Source of the DNA: an uncultured SAR324 cluster bacterium
GTDB lineage: Bacteria > SAR324 > NAC60-12
Reading direction: 5' to 3'
NCBI GenBank assembly: GCA_905182865.1
Contig: CAJJCY010000002.1
Span: forward strand, 319,040-383,039
Length of the DNA stretch: 64,000 nt
The notes below the pieces were generated by a model. The model was not told the origin of the DNA and searched no databases. It saw only the letters and a list, made by a program, of their open reading frames with translations. Of the stretch, positions 24,975 to 33,369 are shown piece by piece (the first letter of the stretch is position 1; each line of letters begins with the position of its first letter). The position numbers and the translations under genes were made by a program.

Positions 24975-25856
24975 TTAACCAGTATATGGAGGATCACCTG
25001 GAGACCTGTATTTGTCAAATGGACTTCGAACACAATCACTTCCATAATATTGACCGCTACCACTTGGATTTCCCATTAACAAAAATATGCTTGCAGATGT
25101 TCCTTCCTCTGGTGATTTCATCCCCATTTCTGAGGGTGTCTTGTGATTAGCCTCAGCCATCGGTCTTGTTAAATCAGTCTCAATGAACCCAGGTGTACAA
25201 GCATTTATAGTAAGCTTATGATTCTCCCTTGCCAAATAAATAGTATATGCATTTGCACAAGCTTTGGAAATTCCATAAGAATCAATTCCAGAGCCTTGTT
25301 TCGAAGTTTGCTCAGATTCTAAATTAGATTTGAGACATTCTGACATAAATGCTTCAATTTCAGTCCAGGAAACCTCAGGACTTGTTAATATTTCTTTTAC
25401 TTCCTCACTGCAACCAGCAAGGTATGTTGGACCCGAAGCAGAGGTAACATTTACTACCCTGCCAATGGATGAGTCCAATAGAGGGAGAAATGCATCACAT
25501 ACTCTTTTTGGACCATAAGTATTGACCTGAAGGATTTTATTTAAACCTAATTGGGAATTTCCAATACCGGCATTGTTTACAATAGCGTAAAGAGGACTTG
25601 ATGTCCCTCCAAATTTTTGTGTTACTTCATCAGCAGCAGATTTTACTGAATCGTCTTGTCCAACATCAATTTGAATTAAATCAAGCCGATCTTTCCATCC
25701 AGGTTGACTAGCCACCAATGAATTGAGGGCCTCTTGACCTTTTTTTAAATCTCTGGAACCCAGTAGTAGAAATGTTTCATCGTATGAGTCTAGTAATCTT
25801 CTAACAGTAGCTAGACCTATTCCCTTGTTTGCTCCTGTAATCAAGATCCGTTTCAT
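24975..25856 (-). CDS. Short-chain dehydrogenase/reductase, carbonyl-reductase-like
   Basis: A 293-residue NADP-dependent oxidoreductase: nucleotide motif GANKGIGLATVRRLL, IVNNAGIG, a catalytic Ser in NVTSASG and a Y-x3-K in SYGISKACANAYT. A 40-residue insert between Ser and Tyr (LAGCSEEVKEILTSPEVSWT and on) is typical of carbonyl-reductase-like SDRs such as those of plants and animals. The C-terminal CTPGFIETDLTRP is also present. Substrate unknown. Confidence 0.9.
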   Translation of the reverse strand: MKRILITGANKGIGLATVRRLLDSYDETFLLLGSRDLKKGQEALNSLVASQPGWKDRLDLIQIDVGQDDSVKSAADEVTQKFGGTSSPLYAIVNNAGIGNSQLGLNKILQVNTYGPKRVCDAFLPLLDSSIGRVVNVTSASGPTYLAGCSEEVKEILTSPEVSWTEIEAFMSECLKSNLESEQTSKQGSGIDSYGISKACANAYTIYLARENHKLTINACTPGFIETDLTRPMAEANHKTPSEMGMKSPEEGTSASIFLLMGNPSGSGQYYGSDCVRSPFDKYRSPGDPPYTG

Positions 25857-26015
25857 TTTATTCCTAGAATTAAAATTAATATTTTTTTGTAAGTCACATT
25901 AATTTCAATTTTTGAATTTCTTATTTCATCTTAATCTTTTGCAACATCTTACCTTTTAACTTAAAATTTGTATTTAATCCTAAATAAAGGAATCATTGCA
26001 TTTTAAAACTGCTTT

Positions 26016-26622
26016 TCATGAAAGAGCTTCAAAAGAAGTTGCCGCTAAAGCTGCATTATTTTTTATGAGTTTCATAGAATTTATTTTCTGTTCAGCCTTT
26101 GTCATCTGTTTAAAAAGGAAGTCTTCTTTATTCAAAGGGTGACCCTGTATGTATAATTGTGTCGTTAAAACATTTTCACTTTCATTCAAAAGCTTCAGGT
26201 GGATGTGTGGGGTTCTTCCAGGATATTCTACTGGAATGATAGTTCGGAATGAAAAATGCCCATTCTGGTCTGTGATGGACCTGCCAAATCCCTGAAATTG
26301 ATCATCCCTCATTTTTCTTCCAAATGAGCCCGTATGTAGATATACACCATTCATGTCCGTCTGCCAGATCTCAGCGGTCATTCCTTTAATAGGTTTAGAA
26401 TCCCGATTTACAAGACTACCCACTTAGGTTTAAGATCTTCCCACCTGCCTCGATTGTAGAGTGTCCATTTTTTACAAGATCGTTGTCAGTGTCTTCTGGA
26501 ATTCTATCAGGATAAAAAGGGCCTTCTCCTTGCCAAGGTGTTCTGATGAGTTCCCCTAAGGAAACACCAGGTAAAACTATTGCTCCACACATAGCAAAAA
26601 AAGATCTTCTTGAGGTCAACAT
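26016..26622 (-). pseudogene. Tat-exported intradiol ring-cleavage dioxygenase, frameshifted
   Basis: Part one (26416-26622) starts MLTSRRSFFAMCGAIVLPGV with a twin-arginine signal (SRRSFF), then WQGEGPFYPDRIPEDTDNDL VKNG. One base near 26418 must be dropped to join ILNLSGSLVNRDSKPIKG and MTAEIWQTDMNGVYLHTG. The Fe(III) ligands can be assigned: Tyr in GVYLHT, Tyr in VEYPGRTPHIHLKL, and the two His of HIH. The protein cleaves catechol-type rings, in the periplasm given the Tat signal. An orphan MORN leader (26640-26696) lies immediately upstream. Confidence 0.8.
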
Positions 26623-26639
26623 AGTTGTTGTATATAAAA

Positions 26640-26748
26640 TTAGTTCCTCTTCAAAAGAAGAAGTATTGAGATGAGGATGATGAGTAGGTGTTTCACTTGG
26701 TTTCTTATAAGTGGTTTATAAGAGCCTAATTTATAACATCAATCAGTA
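26640..26748 (-). repeat. Intergenic element, module P with orphan MORN leader
   Basis: ATAACATCAATCAGTAGTCA (26732 on) is degraded module P. On the minus strand it is followed by a GTG-started leader KHLLIILISILLLLKRN that stops at 26640. Only the promoter and signal peptide of a MORN unit remain. Confidence 0.7.
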
Positions 26749-26779
26749 GTCAGTTAAAAATTTGATACTTACTTTATCT

Positions 26780-27247
26780 TTACCAGCCAAAAGAGCCAAC
26801 TCCACCTTTAAATGGTCCTATAATATCTGAAGTGATCCAGCCACCATAAAAATCACCGTCTTGAGATTTTACCTCTTCATTGTTTAACAAACATGAATCT
26901 ACTGAATTTGGATATATGGCAACATATCCCTTGATTTTAATAAAATCATCTGATGGTGAATTATAGCTCCAAGCAGCCTTCTTAGAAATTCTTCCATCAG
27001 TAGATTTGATATCAAAGTATTCTGCTTTTCCTTTCCATTCACATAGTGTTTTCGAATGAATAGGAATTAGTATATCTTCTTTGAAGGCTAATCTAGGTAA
27101 ATAAAAAGTAGGTGGGTGGCTAGTCTCAAGGACTCTATAAGAATTATCAGTTTTGGCTATAATGTCTCCAAAGATAATTTCTATTTCTTCGGAACAAAAT
27201 TCTAAACGAGGAGGTCTAGGATAATCCCAAACAGATTCTTTTTGCAT
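26780..27247 (-). CDS. DUF427 domain protein
   Basis: A 155-residue cytosolic protein: ESVWDYPRPPRLEFCSEEIE, then SHPPTFYLPRLAFKEDILIP, CEWKGKAEYFDIKSTDGRIS and AAWSYNSPSDDFIKIKGYVA IYPN. The P-P-T-F-Y and CEWKG motifs are diagnostic of DUF427, a small beta fold of unknown function, often near redox genes. Element P/T lies directly upstream (27296). Confidence 0.85.
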   Translation of the reverse strand: MQKESVWDYPRPPRLEFCSEEIEIIFGDIIAKTDNSYRVLETSHPPTFYLPRLAFKEDILIPIHSKTLCEWKGKAEYFDIKSTDGRISKKAAWSYNSPSDDFIKIKGYVAIYPNSVDSCLLNNEEVKSQDGDFYGGWITSDIIGPFKGGVGSFGW

Positions 27248-27295
27248 ATTTAATTAAATTTTGGTGAATTAGTAGAACTTAATAAGTACCATAAC

Positions 27296-27362
27296 TTGGT
27301 TTGTTTTACAAGAATGTGGGAAGATTGTGGCGGTTGTCTGACTGTGAAGAATTAGTGGGGAA
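27296..27362 (-). repeat. Intergenic element, T plus part of P
   Basis: GGTTTGTTTTACAAGAATGT GGG, GTCTGACTGTGAAGAATTAG TGGGG. It lies between the DUF427 start and the stop of the 27415 pseudogene. Confidence 0.9.
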
Positions 27363-27414
27363 TCACATGCTAGAGTAATGCGGGCTTTGAATCTACCCTA
27401 TAATCCTATATTCC

Positions 27415-27865
27415 TTAAGAAATGGATTTTCTAGAAATTATTTTAGATTTTTTAATTTTCAGCCAATGCTTTCCTAAGTACAGCTCAAGTCCAATAAAGT
27501 CTGTGGTTTCAATAATTTTAATATCCTCACCTTGATATTTTCGTACTAATTCCCGGTACTGTTCAAATCCCCAACCATTTGTATGTTCACTACTACCTGG
27601 AATCTTCAGATTTTAGATTTTTATCCAATTCAATATGAAATAAACGAGTGACACCACGACGCGTAAATTTTTGCATAAAATCATCATCATTTGTAACTGC
27701 AACCATTTCAGGCTTACCCAATATTGGGGGTAATAGTTCAACGGCACGTCTACCCATTTCTGGGTCGCATCCTCTTGCAAGAATACTCTTGTTCGAGTTA
27801 TCGTCTACCTGCGTGGAACCTATCCCATCCCTAATATCATTTATTAATTTATCTCTTAAATGCAT
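27415..27865 (-). pseudogene. Unknown protein of about 150 aa, frameshifted
   Basis: Part one (27593-27865) begins MHLRDKLINDIRDGIGSTQV with CDPEMGRRAVELLPPILGKP and MVAVTNDDDFMQKFTRRGVT. It stops after KNLKSEDSR. In another frame it continues SSEHTNGWGFEQYRELVRKY and FIGLELYLGKHWLKIKKSK to 27415. I do not recognise the family. The joined protein looks cytosolic and alpha/beta. Confidence 0.55.
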
Positions 27866-27988
27866 TAACTTATTTAGTTTAGACTTACTTTCGTTGATTA
27901 TAAGAATCTATATTTTAGCATAAATCGTTTTGTTTTCCTAAAAGGTCAGATTCTACTTGGAAGATTTTTAAGAAATAGTATAAGTCTA

Positions 27989-28045
27989 GTAATGGGATTT
28001 TACTTGGAGGGTGTCTGACTGTGAAGAATTAGTGGGGGGTTACAG
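27989..28045 (-). repeat. Intergenic element, module T with spacer
   Basis: GGGATTTTACTTGGAGGGT, GTCTGACTGTGAAGAATTAG TGGGGGG. It lies between the pseudogene start at 27865 and the RidA stop. Confidence 0.9.
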
Positions 28046-28163
28046 CTTTCGGGACTTTTATCACAGTCTTTGAAATTTCCTTTCACAACTACGGCAATGA
28101 GATTCCCGTTTGAGTCCTGTCTTTTCGTGTTTCAAAAATCTAGGAACCTCTTAGAACTTTTTT

Positions 28164-28556
28164 CTAAACCGCTGCAACAAAGTCTATTTCAACTAATGAA
28201 CCAACCGCAAGTCCAGTAACCCCAATACATGTTCTACCGGGTAGCTTATCTGACTTGAAAAAGCTGGAATAAACTTCGTTCATTCTGTTAAAGTCGTGAA
28301 AATTTACTAGGTAGACACGTGCAAATATAACTTTTTCAAGTGAAGAACCAGCAGCGTTTAAAACATCAATTAAATTTTTCATTACCTGACGTGTTTGTTC
28401 TTCAATTCCTCCTTCGACAAGCTTTGTACTATCATTCTTTAATGTTGGCATTTGACCAGTGATAAAAAGATATTCACCTGCTCTTACTGCGTGACTAAAA
28501 GGAGCAACACGCTGAGGCCCTTGAGAAAAAATAAGGTGTTCTAGTTCCATTTTCAT
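28164..28556 (-). CDS. RidA/YjgF-family protein
   Basis: About 130 residues from the Met at 28556, which follows AAAGGGGAA; the frame is open further upstream but that part overlaps promoter sequence. Family motifs: GPQRVAPFSHAVRAGEYLFI, GQMP, EEQTRQVMKNLIDVLNAAGS, VIFARVYLVNFHDFNRMNEV and PGRTCIGVTGLAVGSLVEID. The catalytic Arg of RidA enamine deaminases is matched by GRTC. Likely removes reactive enamine/imine intermediates in the cytosol. A complete P promoter lies upstream. Confidence 0.9.
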   Translation of the reverse strand: MKMELEHLIFSQGPQRVAPFSHAVRAGEYLFITGQMPTLKNDSTKLVEGGIEEQTRQVMKNLIDVLNAAGSSLEKVIFARVYLVNFHDFNRMNEVYSSFFKSDKLPGRTCIGVTGLAVGSLVEIDFVAAV

Positions 28557-28601
28557 TTCCCCTTTTTTGCAAAAAATGTTTTTTCGAAAGTCCAAACAGA
28601 T

Positions 28602-28738
28602 TGGTTTATGAGAACCCAATATATAACATCAATCGGTTTGTTTTACAAGAATGTGGGGATTTTACTTGGAGGGTGTCTGACTGTGAAGAATTAGTGGGGG
28701 TTACTTGGAGGTTGTCTGACTGTTAAGAATTAGGGTGG
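28602..28738 (-). repeat. Intergenic element, T plus P, with a second partial T in tandem
   Basis: GAACCCAATATATAACATCA, ATCGGTTTGTTTTACAAGAA, TTACTTGGAGGGT, GTCTGACTGTGAAGAATTAG, then a second TTACTTGGAGGTT, GTCTGACTGTTAAGAATTAG. This is the only clear tandem duplication of module T. Confidence 0.95.
28620..28648 (-). promoter_or_regulatory. Predicted sigma70-type promoter in module P
   Basis: Minus strand TTGTAA (28648-28643), 17-bp spacer, TATATA (28625-28620), 64 bp before the RidA start. Confidence 0.65.
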
Positions 28739-28744
28739 TGAAAA

Positions 28745-29010
28745 ATAACTACTCCACTATGCTCCACTTCCAAAAACAACATGGAGCAACTCAAACCCTG
28801 TTAAACACTGGTAGGCTCCACATTGCTCCACTACTCCACTTCTTTTTTAATATTATAATAATAAGATATAATTAGTAGAGTATTAGTATATTTGTAATAT
28901 TCTGTACGAATTTAAAAACAACGTGGAGCAAGTGGAGTTTCTCTGTAAACCAAGTTAAATACTGGCCTCATGATGCTCCACATACATTAGCTTGAAGTGG
29001 AGCAAAGGGA
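28745..29010. other. Cluster of GTGGAGCA / TGCTCCAC sites around an AT-rich core
   Basis: About eight copies of TGGAGCA or TGCTCCA in both orientations, arranged as two similar halves (AACATGGAGCAACTCAAACC... and AACGTGGAGCAAGTGGAG...). Both halves contain TTAAA, ACTGG and GCTCCACAT. Between them lies about 90 bp of nearly pure A/T (28845-28915). No ORF. It resembles an iteron or operator array. Confidence 0.6.
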
Positions 29011-29133
29011 GGGTATATTTATATTAAAAATAATATACAAAAGTCTTAATTAGAATTACAATATTTGGTAACTGAATTCGAAGTTTATAAAATAATAAAT
29101 CATCACTGTGTTAATAAGTTGAAAGGTAATTTT

Positions 29134-29889
29134 ATGAAATATTTTAGTAAATCTATTTATATACTTATACTTATATTATTTATATTCTTGGCATTTAATA
29201 ATACCGGTACTTATGCAAATACCATTAAATATAAAATTTCTGGTAAAGAATTTAGTAATTATATTGTTATACCTGAAGAAAAACCTAAGGGAGTTATTTA
29301 CATTATTCATGATTGGGATGGGCTTACAGATTATGAGAAGAAAAGAGCTCAGTCTCTGTCTGAAGAAGGATACATATCAATTGCTATAGATTTGTTTGGT
29401 ATAGATACAAAACTTGAAGGATTTAAGGATTATAGACGGGAAACAGGAGCTCTTTACGGGAATAGAGAGGAGTTTAGAAAAAGGATTAAGAAGGCAATTG
29501 ATATTGGGAAAGAAGCCTACGGCATAGAGGGTAAGAATTACTTGATGGGTTACTGTTTCGGAGGGGCAGCTGTACTTGAGGCAGCTAGAGCTGGAATTGA
29601 TATGAATGGATTTATAAGTTTTCATGGAGGTCTTAAAACACCGGAAGGTCAAAATTATAAAAAAACAAATTCTAAAATTTTACTATTACATGGATCAGCA
29701 GATCCAGTTTCAGGGATGAATGATTTGGCTGATTTGATTAATAGACTGGAAAAGGAAGGTGTACCTCATGAAGCTCAAATATTTGGTGGTGCTAGACACT
29801 CATTTACAGTAAGTGGATCTAGAGATTATGATTCTGATGCAGATAAAAAATCTTGGGAGGCTTTGAAAAGATTTTTATCTCAAAATTAA
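29134..29889 (+). CDS. Exported dienelactone-hydrolase-family protein
   Basis: Start at the Met at 29134, giving a signal peptide (MKYFSKSIYILILILFIFLA) and removing an unlikely extension. Then IHDWDGLTDYEKKRAQSLSE, and the catalytic triad of dienelactone hydrolases: nucleophile Cys in GYCFGG, Asp in LLHGSADPVSG, His in GGARHSF. About 251 residues, the usual size. An alpha/beta-hydrolase acting on lactones or esters in the periplasm. Substrate unknown. Confidence 0.85.
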   Translation: MKYFSKSIYILILILFIFLAFNNTGTYANTIKYKISGKEFSNYIVIPEEKPKGVIYIIHDWDGLTDYEKKRAQSLSEEGYISIAIDLFGIDTKLEGFKDYRRETGALYGNREEFRKRIKKAIDIGKEAYGIEGKNYLMGYCFGGAAVLEAARAGIDMNGFISFHGGLKTPEGQNYKKTNSKILLLHGSADPVSGMNDLADLINRLEKEGVPHEAQIFGGARHSFTVSGSRDYDSDADKKSWEALKRFLSQN

Positions 29890-29953
29890 TATAAAAATAT
29901 TAAATACAAACAATTGAAAACTTTATGCATTGCTAAGTTGCATCCCCATAAGG

Positions 29954-30102
29954 TTATATACTCATATGGAGTCGGTTAATTTCGAATACATTACTGTCCA
30001 GTGAGTACTTTTCTGCAAAGAAAAATCTGCATTCATTTAGTGAAGGAAATTCGTATTCTCGTGGACCACTGCCTATACGTTTATCATTTGCAAGTTGTGT
30101 AT
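29954..30102 (-). pseudogene. C-terminal remnant of an unknown gene cut by an element copy
   Basis: The minus strand encodes HTQLANDKRIGSGPREYEFP then SLNECRFFFAEKYSLDSNVF EINRLHMSI and a stop at 29954. Upstream the frame runs straight into module T (30103), so the 5' end of the gene was removed at the element boundary. Confidence 0.5.
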
Positions 30103-30160
30103 GGTCTGACTCTGTGAAGAATTAGTGGGAGTTATTCACAGGGGATGATGGGAATGGTCA
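30103..30160 (-). repeat. Intergenic element, module T
   Basis: GGTCTGACTCTGTGAAGAAT TAGTGGGAG, TTATTCACAGGGGATGATGG. It carries the same CT insertion as 23742. The desaturase stop is 6 bp away. Confidence 0.9.
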
Positions 30161-30165
30161 TCCGG

Positions 30166-31229
30166 TCAAAAAACCATCAAACCATATCCAAAATTGTCCC
30201 AGCATGACAGCAGTGTCATACCTTCCATTTCTAATAATGCTTTTGATGGCTCAGCATCCATATTTAATGACTCAGGATTTATTGCTTGTTTTAACATTGC
30301 TGGAATAATTTCTTTATATTCATCTACAAATCCTTTTTTGGGTGGAGGTAATTGATCTTTAACAATTTCAGCAATTTTATCATAATGAATATGTGAAATA
30401 TTTGGGAAAATATGGTGTTCAATATGATATTCCATTTGCCAATAAAGGAAACTAGAAATTGGATTGAGTATTACAGTTCTTGTGCTGTAACGATGGTCTT
30501 TGATATCATCATGTAGACCTGTGTGTTGCGTTAGTCCACACATTACGCGGTGTGTGTTACCATAGAAAACTGGAAGCACTATATAAATTAAAGGTAACCA
30601 TGAATTAAAGTTTAAAGATACTATAGCAGTTACAATCCATATTACTACATGGATGCGTGCTGAGTTACTACACTTATCTCTCTCTTTTTCAGGAATACAC
30701 ACCTTCATAACATCAGTAGTAATACCTAAGGCATGTTTTAGTGTTTCAAACTGAAGAGATTTATGAAGATAAAAAATATTTGTTAATGGTATAAAAAGTG
30801 AGAAGAAATAAATTACATCAGTAGGTTTGGTAATAGCTATTTCAAAGTCAAAAGGATCTTTTGTAAATGATGTAAATGTATGATGTTTAAAGTGGGACCA
30901 ACGCCATCTTACAGGTTCAAAGTTATTCATATAACTAGCAATTTGATAAAAAAATTCATTCCAGAATTTAGATTTAAATGCAGTTTTATGACCACACTCA
31001 TGCCATCTAGCATCAACTGAACAATAAATATTCCCATAAATTATCAAAAATAAAATACGATAGAGATATTATTGTTTGGGAAAAAGGAAAGAGCCCTACG
31101 GGGCTCTTTCTTCACAAAAAAAATAATCATATGTTTAAATCCTTGCCAATCAGATTTCTTACATAGCTTCCTAAATTCTGTTTTATCAATTTTTGGTCTA
31201 TACCATCTTTCTAAATCAATATTTTCCAT
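30166..31229 (-). pseudogene. Fatty-acid desaturase, interrupted by a terminator-like insertion
   Basis: The N-terminal fragment (31044-31229) reads MENIDLERWYRPKIDKTEFR KLCKKSDWQGFKHMIIFF. It then runs into a hairpin with a T-run (31087-31110) and a stop. The main part (30166-31047) carries three histidine boxes, HECGHK, HFKHH and IEHHIFP, typical of membrane di-iron desaturases, and ends with a C-terminal extension. The first transmembrane region between the pieces is missing and the frames differ. This looks like real disruption rather than a single-base error. Confidence 0.8.
31087..31110 (-). terminator. Rho-independent terminator inside the desaturase gene
   Basis: Perfect 10-bp stem GAAAGAGCCC/GGGCTCTTTC with a 4-base loop, followed on the minus strand by C then TTTTT. 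It would stop transcription of the desaturase after its N-terminal fragment. Confidence 0.75.
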
Positions 31230-31292
31230 AATTAAATCTTATAAGGTATGGGAAGTGTTATTAACGCTTTCAGGGAGTTTTTTGTGATTATT

Positions 31293-31504
31293 TGGCCCAC
31301 CCGACAGGACTTGAACCTGTAACCTACTGATTAGAAGTCATACGTCATTGGTAAACAGGGTGAACCCACAACAAATAAGGATAACAATATCAGCAAGTTC
31401 ATTGCTCTTCACTATTGCCACATTCCCCCAAGTATGGCCTGTTTTTGTAAGCTAATGGCACAAAATTGGCACAAAAGTTTTGCCCTCGTGCATGCGTGTA
31501 GTGG
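31293..31504 (-). other. Putative attachment-site scar ending in a tRNA-Arg(UCU) 3' half
   Basis: The minus strand ends CTTCTAA (anticodon TCT, 31337-31331), T-arm ACAGG-TTCAAGT-CCTGT, and acceptor CGGGTGG-G-CCA (31293). No matching 5' half exists. Upstream lie TTAGCTTAC (31455-31447), two TTTTGTGCCA repeats 11 bp apart (31456-31476) and GCACGAGGGC. Block order and spacing match 3862-4070. Interpreted as an att remnant with arm-type sites. Confidence 0.65.
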
Positions 31505-31577
31505 TTTTTCTTGCGGTCGATACAACTATAATGAACAGGTTTGCTTTATTCGGACAATTAAACTTTAACTTTCGTTA

Positions 31578-31847
31578 TTAATAAGGGTTTGGACAATTTT
31601 CGATCGGTACAATACAATAGCCATCTTTTTCAACCTTCTCAGAAACATTAGTCTTTGCTTCTTCAGTGTGACAAAATTTACAACTGTCTAATTTGACAGA
31701 ATCTGTTGATTCAGCAATTATTTTTATAAAATCTTGAGCATAACTTGAAGCATTCCCCTCATTTCCTCCGATAGGAAGCATTACATCAAAATGAATTTTA
31801 ATCCCTTTTTCTGAAGTGGCATAGGTGTCATAAACTTCTATTTCCAT
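31578..31847 (-). CDS. DUF2024 family protein
   Basis: An 89-residue cytosolic protein. It has the family pattern MEIEVYDTYATSEKGIKIHF DVMLP, YAQDFIKIIAES, then SCKFCHTEEA and GYCIVPIENC. The CxxCH looks like a haem motif but there is no signal peptide, and the DUF2024 family has this conserved pair for unknown reasons. Degraded module P lies upstream at 31893. Confidence 0.8.
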   Translation of the reverse strand: MEIEVYDTYATSEKGIKIHFDVMLPIGGNEGNASSYAQDFIKIIAESTDSVKLDSCKFCHTEEAKTNVSEKVEKDGYCIVPIENCPNPY

Positions 31848-31892
31848 TGTTGTCCTTTCTATAGTAATTAAGTTTCATAAAGTATGAGCAAC

Positions 31893-31935
31893 CAAAACGT
31901 AACATCATTTGTTTGATTTAACAAGGTAAGACTTA
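31893..31935 (-). repeat. Intergenic element, degraded module P
   Basis: GTAACATCATTTGTTTGATT TAACAAGGTAAGACTTACAG GG. It follows the module layout with many substitutions, upstream of the DUF2024 gene. Confidence 0.55.
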
Positions 31936-32103
31936 CAGGGCAGGATTCTTAATTATGATTAAGAATATATAATCAAAAATGTTACATAAAATAAATTATT
32001 TTAAAGAAAATGCTTACATAGCTTTGTGATTTAGCATATAATTAATCAAATAATATCCAATATAGTTAAACAAATATTTTGCACATGGAAAGGAATAGAA
32101 CAA

Positions 32104-32301
32104 ATGCAAAAAAGAGTATTGAGTTACTTTATAATAATAATAGTATTAATTATCACTGGATGCACTTCAAGTTCCAGCAATAGAGGAAATGCTGGTCAAA
32201 ATGGATCTTGGGTAAAACGTTCCACAGCTTTCAGTAACCCATCAATTTCTCAATGTGCGTGGTGGAAAGAGATTCAGTACAAAACAAGCAAATGTGATTA
32301 A
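32104..32301 (+). CDS. Small lipoprotein, 65 aa
   Basis: MQKRVLSYFIIIIVLIITGC is a lipoprotein signal with lipobox IITGC. A Ser/Asn/Gly-rich linker and WVKRSTAFSNPSISQCAWWK follow. SD AAAGGAAT precedes the start. Envelope-anchored, function unknown. Confidence 0.65.
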   Translation: MQKRVLSYFIIIIVLIITGCTSSSSNRGNAGQNGSWVKRSTAFSNPSISQCAWWKEIQYKTSKCD

Positions 32302-32420
32302 AGTACAGAGCCACAATATTGTGAATATAGACCGTAAGACAAAATCGCTGTAAAATAATGGTTCCCTTTATTAATTAGTTCAATTGAGATTCTGGTTCAT
32401 CCTGCTTTCGATTATATTTA

Positions 32421-32921
32421 TCAGGGGCGCATTGCATGTCTCACTTGAATCTCATCCGGCCATAAGGATTTAACATATTGAAGTACGGCAACAATATCAT
32501 CATCTGATAATTTATCCTTGAATCCCCGCATCGGTGAATCTTTTGCGACGGAACCGTCTTTTACTGTTGAGAACAGCATTTCATTCGGGTGATGCCAGGT
32601 ATGCCCTTTACCGTTCAAGGCGGGAGCGAGATAACTTCCATCGGCCTTTTGACCTCCACGGGACTGTGCCGGATTTTCACCTATGGCTTCTGCCCCGTGA
32701 CAACTGAGACAGTTTTCGCTAAACACTTGTTCTCCACGTACTATTTGTGCTGGTGTAGCTTTAGCGGAAAGTGTACTTGGAGGTTGATAATAAAAATATG
32801 CTCCTGCTCCTAGAATTATGAATAGAGCCAGACCTCCCCACAGCCAAAGGGAGTCCTTTTTTTTAGGAGATGGGTTATTCTTTGTATTCTGCTCTGCCTG
32901 TTTGTGCTGATTTTTCTTCAT
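32421..32921 (-). CDS. Membrane-anchored cytochrome c, class I
   Basis: From the Met at 32921: a basic cytosolic tail (MKKNQHKQAEQNTKNNPSPK), one membrane helix (LWLWGGLALFIILGAGAYFY), then a periplasmic c-type domain with haem motif CLSCH and a likely distal Met in DSPMRGFKDKLSDDDIVAVL QYVKSLW. About 166 residues. A small electron carrier of the outer face of the inner membrane. The frame is open 26 codons further up, but that part is module P sequence, so the start at 32921 is preferred. Confidence 0.85.
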   Translation of the reverse strand: MKKNQHKQAEQNTKNNPSPKKKDSLWLWGGLALFIILGAGAYFYYQPPSTLSAKATPAQIVRGEQVFSENCLSCHGAEAIGENPAQSRGGQKADGSYLAPALNGKGHTWHHPNEMLFSTVKDGSVAKDSPMRGFKDKLSDDDIVAVLQYVKSLWPDEIQVRHAMRP

Positions 32922-32975
32922 AGTAATCCTTCTTAGCTTAAATTCTGTTTTTTTGTTTTTAAATTCCAGACATAT

Positions 32976-33031
32976 CTCATCAATCGGTTTGTTATGCAAG
33001 AATTGGGGAGTTTTACTTAAAGGGCAAATCT
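32976..33031 (-). repeat. Intergenic element, module P, degraded
   Basis: CATCAATCGGTTTGTTATGC AAGAATTGGGGAGTTTTACT TAAAGGG, upstream of the cytochrome c gene. Module T is not recognisable. Confidence 0.75.
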
Positions 33032-33071
33032 TACTTTGAAGTACTTAATGGCTCGACCTGAGTGCAACAAT

Positions 33072-33120
33072 TAGGTGTCCATATAGGTGTCCATATAGGT
33101 TTCTATCAGCCCTGATACTC
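33072..33120 (+). repeat. Direct repeat flanking the RND operon, left copy
   Basis: TTAGGTGTCCATATAGGTGT with an internal duplication, then CTATCAGCCCTGATACTCA. It matches 38148-38187 at the other side of the operon. Confidence 0.8.
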
Positions 33121-33369
33121 AACCGCAGGAGTCATGTCCATAAATATTCCAACAAAGAGCAAATTCAATTTACTTATTTGATAAAAGACTCTATTATTAT
33201 GGACTTAATAATAGCTCAGTAATCCTTAATATCATAATTCTATTGAGCGAGTTATTTGGGGGTATAAATGGGGGTATATTTATAAAGTAAAATATATTTC
33301 TCTTTTATTATCAATAATTAAAGCTATAAATGTGGATGACTCTCCCTCCGCCAATAAAGATCTTTAAAC

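Noticed and set aside
15088..33031. Integron cassette array with attC sites
   Set aside because: The repeat lacks the RYYYAAC/GTTRRRY core pair and the long imperfect palindrome of attC, and no integrase is visible. I keep only the looser cassette-like description.
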